Shown in pieces: positions 37,153 through 44,374 of a stretch of DNA of 64,000 nucleotides. The stretch spans positions 310,001-374,000 of the forward strand of contig CALSPF010000001.1 of the NCBI GenBank assembly GCA_943788165.1, written 5' to 3'. The position numbers were made by a program, and so were the translations under genes. The stretch's first letter is position 1. Every line of letters starts with the position of its first letter. Under the pieces are notes generated by a model. It did no database searches and was not told the DNA's origin. It saw only the letters and a list, made by a program, of their open reading frames with translations. Origin of the DNA: an uncultured Flavobacteriaceae bacterium. Lineage in GTDB: Bacteria > Bacteroidota > Bacteroidia > Flavobacteriales > Flavobacteriaceae.

Positions 37153-37526
37153 ATGTCAGAAAAACCTACACATTTTACTATACGCGAATGGTCTAAAGAT
37201 GATCGCCCTCGAAAAAAAATGCTCGAAAAAGGAGCGCAATCACTTTCAAATGCAGAATTGTTAGCCATCAATGTTTGAGTAAAGGAGGTATCGCTTCAAC
37301 CACGGTAGATGTGCGCTTGGTCTTGGAATAAGCCCTAGAGGTTGGAGCAACAGCACTCATTTTAGCCCACAATCATCCCACGGGAAATCTTCGACCTAAC
37401 CAGGCAGATAAACAATTGACCGCTAAAATTCAAAAAGGCGCCAAAGTTATTGACATTCAATTGCTCGATCATTTAATTGTATCTGAAAATGGCTACTTTA
37501 GCTTTGCCGACGAAAATATGTTATAA
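37153..37526 (+). pseudogene. radC: radC remnant: internal deletion plus nonsense codon
   Basis: RadC-type JAB/MPN protein remnant. The N-terminal 39 residues (MSEKPTHFTIREWSKDDRPRKK to SLSNAELLAI) join, near 37268-37275 and out of frame, to a C-terminal segment QCLSKGGIASTTVDVRLVLE. A TAA then interrupts before ALEVGATALILAHNHPTGNLRPNQADKQL, which retains the HxHx7D metal motif, and the frame ends YFSFADENML. A normal RadC is about 225-230 residues, so roughly 100 residues in the middle (helix-hairpin-helix and linker) are missing. Unlike murF and gldJ, a missing segment plus a stop cannot be explained by one-base sequencing errors. The stop overlaps the next start (TAATG). Confidence 0.88.
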
Positions 37527-38830
37527 TGTTACTGGTCTTTTGCCAAAAAATAACACCTCGACTTGACTATGCCTTTAAGCATGTTTTTGAAACTGCTTTA
37601 GGGTTAACGTTTAGTTATACCACAACTTTGGATACATTTATTGCTCATGCAGGACCCAAAATGAGTTACGGTAAAACTCCTTTGGGAAATGAATTTTTTA
37701 TTGAAGCAACTGATTTGTTGTTTGAACAAGGGATTCAAGAAGTGGATATAAAAATGAACCAATGGAAGGGCCATCCTTTTTTTTTTGAAGTAGGCGATAA
37801 ATCAAAATTGCCTTTTGATCTTTTTGCGGCTTCTTTTTATTTGATCACTCGTTATGAAGAATATTTGCCGCATGTTAAAGATGCGTTTGGACGATATTTA
37901 GCGGAACAGAGTTTGGCGCACGAGAAAAAGTTTCTTCAAACCCCATTGGTCGATCACTGGATAGCAGCCTTCTACGAGGAATTAAAAGCAAGCTTTCCAG
38001 AACTTACCGTACCTAAAGAGCGAAAAGAAAAATTTCTTCCTTTGGTTGAGGTTGTTTCACCATTTAAATACAGCAATAAGTCTTTTTTCAGCAACTTGTA
38101 CCAATGGTGCAAATCTGTTTTTCAGCTTAACCTATGGGAGATGGTCGAGCATCCATTGGTTTTATTAGGATTGCGAAACGACCCTTGGAATACCTTTGAA
38201 GAGTTTACTTCCTTGTTTTATAAAATGCCATTTTCACTGAGGTTCTTTTTTTTGTTTTCCAAAGAATCCTACTTAGACAGAGGAATATCAACGATGAATG
38301 CTTCTTTTCAGAGTTTGATTAAAGGCGTTGCAGACTATTTTGAAGTATCTCTTTTAGCTTCCTACCCTTCGCTAACTGTTATAAAACAATTGCGAAATGA
38401 GCGAAATGGTTTAAACGCTTTGATCCACAGATCAGTGAATAACATACGATTTGCCTGGGGTGTAACAACCGTTGATGAAACGTATCGCAGTCTCTTGGCA
38501 GAAGAAGTTACAGCTGACTTTAGTCTTGGTTATTCTATGGTGTTTGGGTATAGAGCAAGTACAGCCGTTCCGTTTTTGTATTACGATCTTGCCAATGAAA
38601 TGTCTACTCCCTTAATGGTCTACCCTGTGGTTGCAAGCGAAAATGCTTTTAGTGAATTTACCCCCGTTGATGTCATCAGGCAACTGCAACAGTTTGAAGA
38701 AAACTTATCTTTGGCATCAGCAGTACATTGCTTTGCCATTAGTAATAAAGTGTTAGAGAATTCTAAAGAAAATGAAGCCCTACGATCGGTGTTTATTTCT
38801 TATCTTCAAGCACATGATAAAAAAAGATAA
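37526..38830 (+). CDS. Polysaccharide deacetylase-like protein, catalytic residues apparently lost
   Basis: A 434-residue protein of the flavobacterial polysaccharide-deacetylase-like family that often lies next to radC. Family features include LLVFCQKITPRLDYAFKHVFE, the N-terminal block PKMSYGKTPLGNEFFIEATDLLFEQG, FAASFYLITRYEEYLPH near 110, and FGYRASTAVPFLYYDLANEMSTPLMVYP near 350. The catalytic Asp pair expected after strand one (typically DxDxA[WF]A[YF]) reads EVVSPFKYSNKSF, and the RQHYL-type block reads NNIRFAW. Metal-binding His residues also seem absent near the C-terminus. It may be a non-catalytic paralogue. These expected motifs are from memory of the family. It overlaps the HAD gene by 17 bases. 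Confidence 0.7.
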   Translation: MLLVFCQKITPRLDYAFKHVFETALGLTFSYTTTLDTFIAHAGPKMSYGKTPLGNEFFIEATDLLFEQGIQEVDIKMNQWKGHPFFFEVGDKSKLPFDLFAASFYLITRYEEYLPHVKDAFGRYLAEQSLAHEKKFLQTPLVDHWIAAFYEELKASFPELTVPKERKEKFLPLVEVVSPFKYSNKSFFSNLYQWCKSVFQLNLWEMVEHPLVLLGLRNDPWNTFEEFTSLFYKMPFSLRFFFLFSKESYLDRGISTMNASFQSLIKGVADYFEVSLLASYPSLTVIKQLRNERNGLNALIHRSVNNIRFAWGVTTVDETYRSLLAEEVTADFSLGYSMVFGYRASTAVPFLYYDLANEMSTPLMVYPVVASENAFSEFTPVDVIRQLQQFEENLSLASAVHCFAISNKVLENSKENEALRSVFISYLQAHDKKR

Positions 38831-39506
38831 AATCACCGATATATTTTTTGATTTAGATCACACTCTCTGGGATTTTGAGACCAACTCTGCGGCGACTTTT
38901 GAGAATATATTACCCCCCTATAACTTTCCTTTTTCCCCTCAGGTATTTATGACTGTCTATGCGCCCATTAATCATGCTTATTGGAAATTATACAGAGAAA
39001 ACACCATAACAACGGAAGAGTTGCGTTTTGTGCGCTTGCAAAAAACATTTGAATCTGTAGGATATCCGCAGGCCAATGAGGTTATCCTCCGTATTTCCGA
39101 TGCTTATATCGATCAATTGTCCACGCACACTCACTTGTTTCCAGGTACATTGTCTTTGCTTGAAAAGTTGCAGAAACAATATCGTTTACATATAATTACC
39201 AACGGGTTTGAGCAGGTACAACAAAAGAAAATGGAAAATTCTGGCATCGCAGGTTTTTTTGACGTCGTTCTTACGGCTGAAAAAGCAGGAATTAAAAAAC
39301 CAGATTCAGCTATTTTTAAACAGGCACTTTCGCTCGCAGCTTCAACACCCCAAAAAGCACTCATGATTGGCGATAGTTACGAAGCGGATATTGCTGGGGC
39401 ACTAACTTTGGGTATGCAAGCCATACATTTTAACAGTCATGAGGAGCCTCTTCACGAACATTGCCTTGTGGTCAACTGTTTAGGGGTCATTGAAGAATAC
39501 CTTTAA
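38814..39506 (+). CDS. HAD hydrolase, YjjG-type pyrimidine nucleotidase family
   Basis: HAD-superfamily phosphatase of the YjjG group, which dephosphorylates noncanonical pyrimidine nucleotides. Motif I is IFFDLDHTLWDFETNS (nucleophile Asp near residue 12), motif II is IITNGFEQVQQKKMENSG near 122, and motifs III and IV are KPDSAIFKQAL and MIGDSYEADIAGALTLGMQ near 180. A helical cap lies between motifs I and II. The start at 38814 gives the canonical opening KDKITDIFFDLDHTLWD. It overlaps the preceding gene by 17 bases, implying translational coupling. Confidence 0.88.
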   Translation: MIKKDKITDIFFDLDHTLWDFETNSAATFENILPPYNFPFSPQVFMTVYAPINHAYWKLYRENTITTEELRFVRLQKTFESVGYPQANEVILRISDAYIDQLSTHTHLFPGTLSLLEKLQKQYRLHIITNGFEQVQQKKMENSGIAGFFDVVLTAEKAGIKKPDSAIFKQALSLAASTPQKALMIGDSYEADIAGALTLGMQAIHFNSHEEPLHEHCLVVNCLGVIEEYL

Positions 39507-39513
39507 TCATTTC

Positions 39514-39543
39514 TTGGAGATAATTAAACTTAGCGTAATTTTG
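39514..39543 (+). promoter_or_regulatory. Bacteroidota-type promoter for mazG-like/aroA
   Basis: A -33 TTG (39514-39516) and -7 TAATTTTG (39536-39543) with a 19-base spacer match the phylum consensus exactly. It lies 14 bases before the MazG-like start codon and directly after the HAD stop codon. Confidence 0.72.
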
Positions 39544-39557
39544 TAAAAACGTATTCT

Positions 39558-39884
39558 ATGGATATTCAAAACGCACAAACCGTCGTCGACAATTGGATTA
39601 AAACCCACGGTGTTCGATATTTTAACGAGCTAACCAATATGGCGCAATTGACCGAAGAGGTGGGAGAAGTAGCTCGCATCATTGCACGTAGGTATGGAGA
39701 GCAAAGCGAAAAAGAAAGCGATAAAGACAAGGACCTTGGTGAAGAATTGGCCGATGTTTTGTTTGTAGTTCTGTGTTTAGCCAATCAAACGGGTGTTGAT
39801 TTACAGGCATCTTTTGATAAAAAACTCAATATAAAAACCGAACGTGATCACGACCGACATCACAATAATCAAAAATTAAAATAG
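39558..39884 (+). CDS. MazG-like nucleotide pyrophosphohydrolase
   Basis: Small all-alpha NTP pyrophosphatase of the MazG/dUTPase superfamily, likely cleaning noncanonical nucleotides. Metal-binding acidic residues appear in AQLTEEVGEVARIIARRY (E-E-x2-E near residues 31-36) and GEELADVLFVVLCLAN (E-x2-D near 70-74). The 108-residue length matches the single-domain MazG-like group. The C-terminus is His-rich (RDHDRHHNNQKLK), a family trait. It is ten bases upstream of aroA. Confidence 0.9.
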   Translation: MDIQNAQTVVDNWIKTHGVRYFNELTNMAQLTEEVGEVARIIARRYGEQSEKESDKDKDLGEELADVLFVVLCLANQTGVDLQASFDKKLNIKTERDHDRHHNNQKLK

Positions 39885-39894
39885 ATCGCTGTCC

Positions 39895-41121
39895 ATGCAA
39901 TTAGCCGTAGATCATAGAACTAAAAACATTGCGACCAAACTCGTCATTACCGGTTCAAAAAGTGAAACAAACCGCTTGTTATTATTGCAAGCTTTGTACC
40001 CACAACTAAGCATTGAAAATGCCTCAAATTCTGATGATTCTGTCGCTATGGCCAAGGCCTTAGGATCCAATGACGAATTGAAAGATATTCACCACGCCGG
40101 AACTGCCATGCGCTTTTTAACGGCATATTTTGCCACAAAAACAGATAGTTCAATTGTTTTGACGGGTTCAAAACGCATGCAAGAACGCCCTATAGGTTTA
40201 TTGGTTGATGCTTTGAATTCATTGGGAGCTTCCGTCACATATGACCAAAAGCAGGGGTATCCTCCATTGCGCATACTGGGGAAACAATTGGAAGGTGGAG
40301 AAGTTAGCTTGCCGGCCAATATAAGCAGCCAGTATATTTCGGCCTTGTTGTTGGTTGCGCCCAAGTTGACCAAGGGTCTAGTGTTACACCTTGAAGGAGA
40401 GATTACTTCTTTGCCTTACATAAAAATGACACTTGCTCTTTTAGAGCAAATTGGGGTGTCAACTAGCTTTGACGGAACAACAATTCGAGTTCCTCATCAG
40501 GCAGTCATTGTTCCTCAGGAACAAATCGTAGAATCTGATTGGAGTTCTGCCTCTTATTGGTTCAGCTGCCTTGCACTTTGTGAGGAAGGAGAGATTAACT
40601 TATCAAGTTATCGAGAAGACAGCCTGCAGGGAGATAGAGTTTTACTCGATATTTATCAAAAACTTGGCGTTACACATCATTTTGGAAAGGAGGGGTTAAG
40701 TCTAAAAAAAGAAAAGGGGTTTGTTTTACCTGCACGCCTTGAAATGGATTTGGTTGAAGCGCCAGATATTGCGCAAACAATAGCTGTAAGTTGTTATGGT
40801 TTAGGGGTCGAATGTGTGCTAACAGGCTTGCATACCCTAAAGATTAAAGAAACGGATCGCCTATTGGCCTTGGAAAAAGAGTTGAGTAAGTTGGGGGCCA
40901 ACATTACAGTAACCAACGACAGTCTTCATCTTTCCTCCATACAGAATTTTCAAAAAGGACAAGCGATCGACACCTATCACGATCATCGAATGGCCATGGC
41001 TTTTGCTCCTCTTGGATTAAAGGTTCCACTTGAGATTAATGAAGCTGAGGTAGTGACAAAGTCCTATCCAGGTTTTTGGGAAGACATGCAGTGCGCTGGC
41101 TTTCAGATAGTTGAAAAATAG
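39895..41121 (+). CDS. aroA: 3-phosphoshikimate 1-carboxyvinyltransferase (EPSP synthase)
   Basis: Shikimate-pathway enzyme joining shikimate-3-phosphate and PEP. ITGSKSETNRLLLLQALYP opens the active site. HAGTAMRFLTAYFA near residue 66 is the shikimate-binding block, with GSKRMQERPIGLL near 93 and LVEAPDIAQTIAV near 285. The end contains HDHRMAMAFAPLGLKVP. At 408 residues it is slightly shorter than the 427-residue enterobacterial enzyme, as usual in this phylum. The more variable IKETDRL loop is present. It is probably co-transcribed with the MazG-like gene. Confidence 0.95.
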   Translation: MQLAVDHRTKNIATKLVITGSKSETNRLLLLQALYPQLSIENASNSDDSVAMAKALGSNDELKDIHHAGTAMRFLTAYFATKTDSSIVLTGSKRMQERPIGLLVDALNSLGASVTYDQKQGYPPLRILGKQLEGGEVSLPANISSQYISALLLVAPKLTKGLVLHLEGEITSLPYIKMTLALLEQIGVSTSFDGTTIRVPHQAVIVPQEQIVESDWSSASYWFSCLALCEEGEINLSSYREDSLQGDRVLLDIYQKLGVTHHFGKEGLSLKKEKGFVLPARLEMDLVEAPDIAQTIAVSCYGLGVECVLTGLHTLKIKETDRLLALEKELSKLGANITVTNDSLHLSSIQNFQKGQAIDTYHDHRMAMAFAPLGLKVPLEINEAEVVTKSYPGFWEDMQCAGFQIVEK

Positions 41122-41144
41122 TCAAAGGAAATACCTTCATTTAC

Positions 41145-41176
41145 TTGACAAGGCCTATCTCCAGAACGTATATTTG
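41145..41176 (+). promoter_or_regulatory. Promoter for queA-rlmN
   Basis: A -33 TTG (41145-41147) and a -7 TATATTTG (41169-41176) are 21 bases apart. It lies in the 98-base gap between aroA and queA, upstream of a hairpin in the predicted leader. Confidence 0.55.
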
Positions 41177-41182
41177 CCGCTG

Positions 41183-41203
41183 GCATTCGATAAAACCGAA
41201 TGC
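41183..41203 (+). other. Hairpin in the queA 5' leader
   Basis: GCATTCG and CGAATGC are perfect seven-base inverted repeats around the loop ATAAAAC. The hairpin is just after the predicted transcription start and 16 bases before the queA ATG. No T tract follows. It could influence translation or transcript stability; it does not match a known preQ1 riboswitch as far as I can judge. Confidence 0.45.
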
Positions 41204-41219
41204 AGCATAATCACTCCAT

Positions 41220-42269
41220 ATGAAACTATCTGATTTCAATTTTGAATTGCCAGAAGAATTATTGGCAGAATTTCCAGCAGAAAACCGTGACGAATCTCGT
41301 TTAATGGTTTTGAACCGTGAAAAAAGAACCATCGAACACCACCAGTTCAAAGACATCATAAATTATTTTGATGAAGGTGACGTAATGGTGTTGAACAACA
41401 CCAAGGTTTTTCCAGCACGTTTGTTTGGGAATAAAGAGAAAACAGGAGCACGCATTGAAGTGTTTTTATTGCGCGAACTAAATGAAGAACAACGCCTTTG
41501 GGATGTGTTGGTTGATCCAGCACGAAAAATTCGTATTGGAAATAAACTCTATTTCGGCGACGACGATAGTTTAGTAGCAGAGGTAATTGACAACACAACT
41601 TCTCGCGGAAGAACCCTGCGTTTTCTTTTTGACGGTTCCTATGAGGAGTTTAGAAAAAAACTAAAACAATTGGGCGAGACACCTCTTCCCAAATACATAA
41701 AACGTGATCCTGTACCAGAAGACAAAACACGGTATCAGACTATTTACGCAAAAAATGAAGGAGCAGTAGCAGCCCCTACAGCTGGGATGCACTTTTCTAA
41801 ACATTTATTGAAGCGTCTTGAGATCAAAGGTGTCGACTTGGCAGAACTTACACTCCATGTTGGTTTAGGTACATTTAATCCTGTTGAGGTTGAAGATTTG
41901 TCTAAGCACAAGATGGATTCAGAAGAATTGATTATTGAACAAGAAGCGGTAGATATCGTCAATAATGCGCTAAAGAGTAAGCGAAGAATTTGTGCCGTTG
42001 GTACAACCGTAATGCGCGGGTTAGAAAGTTCAGTTTCTTCACATAACAAATTGAACACCTACCGAGGTTGGACCCATAAATTTATTTTTCCACCTTTTGA
42101 TTTTTCCATAGCAAACTGTATGATCACAAATTTCCATACACCAAAATCAACGTTATTGATGATGGCTTCTGCTTTTGCAGATCCAGACTTTATTAAGGAA
42201 GCTTATGCGGTGGCTGTGAAAGAGAAATATAACTTCTATTCCTATGGTGATGCAATGCTTGTTATCTAA
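41220..42269 (+). CDS. queA: tRNA preQ1(34) S-adenosylmethionine ribosyltransferase-isomerase
   Basis: QueA transfers and rearranges the ribosyl part of SAM onto preQ1 at tRNA position 34, giving epoxyqueuosine. [29 protein letters not shown] opens the protein, [14 protein letters not shown] lies near residue 57, and [20 protein letters not shown] near 181 and [11 protein letters not shown] near 217 form the active site. The C-terminus contains [17 protein letters not shown]. The length of 349 is typical. It is eight bases upstream of rlmN. Confidence 0.97.
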   Translation: MKLSDFNFELPEELLAEFPAENRDESRLMVLNREKRTIEHHQFKDIINYFDEGDVMVLNNTKVFPARLFGNKEKTGARIEVFLLRELNEEQRLWDVLVDPARKIRIGNKLYFGDDDSLVAEVIDNTTSRGRTLRFLFDGSYEEFRKKLKQLGETPLPKYIKRDPVPEDKTRYQTIYAKNEGAVAAPTAGMHFSKHLLKRLEIKGVDLAELTLHVGLGTFNPVEVEDLSKHKMDSEELIIEQEAVDIVNNALKSKRRICAVGTTVMRGLESSVSSHNKLNTYRGWTHKFIFPPFDFSIANCMITNFHTPKSTLLMMASAFADPDFIKEAYAVAVKEKYNFYSYGDAMLVI

Positions 42270-42277
42270 ATAAACAG

Positions 42278-43330
42278 ATGACGGCAACCAAAAAAGATAT
42301 CCGTGCTTATTCCTCAGAGGAACTACAAGAATTTTTCAAGGAGCAAGGCGATAAAGCTTTTCGAGGAAAACAAGTCTATCAATGGTTGTGGAATAAAGGC
42401 ATTCATCAGTTCGATAAAATGACCAACCTTTCTAAGGAGACCCGTGCTTTTTTGGACGAACATTTTACCATCAATCATATTGCTGTGGATCAGCAACAGC
42501 GAAGCAAAGATGGAACCATTAAAAACGCGATTCAGCTTTTTGATGGCCGGGTAGTGGAATCTGTTTTAATTCCAGTAAAAGATCGCACCACTGCTTGCGT
42601 TTCATCTCAAGTGGGTTGTAGTTTGGATTGCAAGTTTTGTGCAACCGCAAAATTAGATCGAATGCGTAATCTCAAAATTGATGAAATTTTCGACCAAGTT
42701 GTTGCCATAGATCACCAGAGTAAAGCCTATTTTCATCGGTCATTGTCTAACATTGTTTTTATGGGAATGGGTGAACCCTTGATGAATTACAATAATGTGA
42801 TTGGCGCCATTGAAAAAATTACTTCTCCTTCTGGATTGGGAATGTCGCCAAAGCGAATTACTCTATCAACTTCTGGCTTGCCCAAGTTGATTAAGAAAAT
42901 GGCAGACGATAAAGTTCAGTTCAATCTCGCTGTTTCACTGCATACTGCAATTCAGGAAACGAGAGAGCAGATCATGCCTTTTGCCAAAAACTTTCCTCTC
43001 TCAGATTTGATGGATTCTCTCAAGTACTGGCACGAGAAGACTGGTAAAATTGTTACCTATGAATATGTAGTCTGGAAAGGAATCAACGATAATATGGAGC
43101 ACATACGTGCCTTGGTAGACTTCTGCAAGCAAGTGCCTTCTAAGGTTAATTTGATCGAATACAACGCCATAGGAGAAGATGCCTTCAAGCAGGCCAGCCC
43201 AGAAATAATCAACCAATACATGGAATTTTTAGCAGCATCACATATCACTGCTACGGTTCGTCGTTCGCGCGGGAAAGACATCGATGCTGCCTGTGGGCAA
43301 TTGGCCAATAAAAACAAACAAAACACTTGA
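42278..43330 (+). CDS. rlmN: 23S rRNA/tRNA adenine-2 methyltransferase RlmN
   Basis: Radical-SAM enzyme methylating C2 of A2503 in 23S rRNA and A37 in some tRNAs. The cluster motif GCSLDCKFCATAKL (CxxxCxxC) lies near residue 113. The catalytic cysteine that receives the methyl group is expected in RRSRGKDIDAACGQLA near 328-343, where a Cys is present. IVFMGMGEPLMNYNNV near 167 is the SAM-binding GEP motif. The length is 350. It follows queA and precedes the prenyl synthase with short gaps, so it is probably part of the same transcript. Confidence 0.97.
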   Translation: MTATKKDIRAYSSEELQEFFKEQGDKAFRGKQVYQWLWNKGIHQFDKMTNLSKETRAFLDEHFTINHIAVDQQQRSKDGTIKNAIQLFDGRVVESVLIPVKDRTTACVSSQVGCSLDCKFCATAKLDRMRNLKIDEIFDQVVAIDHQSKAYFHRSLSNIVFMGMGEPLMNYNNVIGAIEKITSPSGLGMSPKRITLSTSGLPKLIKKMADDKVQFNLAVSLHTAIQETREQIMPFAKNFPLSDLMDSLKYWHEKTGKIVTYEYVVWKGINDNMEHIRALVDFCKQVPSKVNLIEYNAIGEDAFKQASPEIINQYMEFLAASHITATVRRSRGKDIDAACGQLANKNKQNT

Positions 43331-43350
43331 TGAAAGTGTATATTTAACAG

Positions 43351-44328
43351 ATGAAAATTGTCGAGCAAATTAAGGAACCAATTTACGAAGAGATGGAACT
43401 CTTTGAAGAGAAGTTTACTGCTTCGATGTCTTCAAAAGTTGCCCTACTAAACCGTATCACACATTTTATTGTCAATAGAAAAGGGAAGCAAATGCGCCCT
43501 ATGTTTGTTTTTCTAACGGCAAAAATGTTGAACAAAGGAAAAGTGAATGAGCGCACTTTTCGAGGAGCATCAGTCATTGAGTTAATTCACACGGCTTCTT
43601 TGGTTCACGATGATGTAGTCGACGATTCTAATATGCGACGTGGTTTTTTCTCAGTCAATGCACTGTGGAAAAATAAGATAGCCGTCCTTGTAGGCGATTT
43701 TATGCTTTCAAAAGGAATGTTACTTTGCATCGAAAATGAAGACTTTGATTTATTAAAGATCATTTCGGTAGCTGTAAAAGAAATTAGCGAGGGTGAACTT
43801 CTGCAAATTGAAAAAGCTAGAAAATTAGACATTACTGAGGAGGTCTATTATAACATCATTCGTCAAAAAACGGCCACCTTGCTTGCAGCTTGTTGCGCTA
43901 TGGGCGCACGAACGGTTCAAAATGACGATGCTATTGTTGAGAAAATGCGCTTGTTTGGTGAGTATATTGGCATGGCTTTTCAGATCAAAGATGACCTGTT
44001 TGATTACGGAGACACAGCCATTGGGAAACCAACAGGTATAGATATTAAGGAGCAAAAAATGACCTTGCCCTTGATTTATACGTTGAATACTGTTTCTGTG
44101 CAGGAAAAAAATTGGCTTAAACAATCCATACGTAAATACAATCGTGATAAAAAACGTGTAAAAGAAGTTATTGCTAAAGTCAAAGCCGCTGGAGGACTTG
44201 TTTACGCCGAAGAAAAGATGGAGGAATACCGCCAAAAAGCCATGGATATATTGATTACTTTTCCTGAAGATGAATGCCGAAATGCATTGGAGAAAATGGT
44301 GAATTACGTAATTTCACGTAAGCAGTAA
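43351..44328 (+). CDS. Polyprenyl diphosphate synthase (octaprenyl-type, IspB-like)
   Basis: Trans-isoprenyl diphosphate synthase elongating allylic diphosphates with IPP, supplying menaquinone side chains. The first Asp-rich motif is SLVHDDVVDDSNMRRG near residue 84, and the second is AFQIKDDLFDYGDT near 213. GKQMRPMFVFLTAKML near 43 provides the IPP-binding basic residues. The product chain length cannot be read with certainty. The length is 325. It lies between rlmN and dnaG. Confidence 0.93.
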   Translation: MKIVEQIKEPIYEEMELFEEKFTASMSSKVALLNRITHFIVNRKGKQMRPMFVFLTAKMLNKGKVNERTFRGASVIELIHTASLVHDDVVDDSNMRRGFFSVNALWKNKIAVLVGDFMLSKGMLLCIENEDFDLLKIISVAVKEISEGELLQIEKARKLDITEEVYYNIIRQKTATLLAACCAMGARTVQNDDAIVEKMRLFGEYIGMAFQIKDDLFDYGDTAIGKPTGIDIKEQKMTLPLIYTLNTVSVQEKNWLKQSIRKYNRDKKRVKEVIAKVKAAGGLVYAEEKMEEYRQKAMDILITFPEDECRNALEKMVNYVISRKQ

Positions 44329-44345
44329 GCTCTTTTTTACTAAGT

Positions 44346-44374
44346 TTATACTACCATTAAATTATACTACCATT
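44346..44374 (+). repeat. Perfect 13-bp direct repeat spanning the dnaG start
   Basis: TTATACTACCATT occurs at 44346-44358 and again at 44362-44374, three bases apart. The second copy runs into the presumed TTG start codon of dnaG (44373-44375). It could be a local duplication or a protein- or RNA-binding site. Confidence 0.7.
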
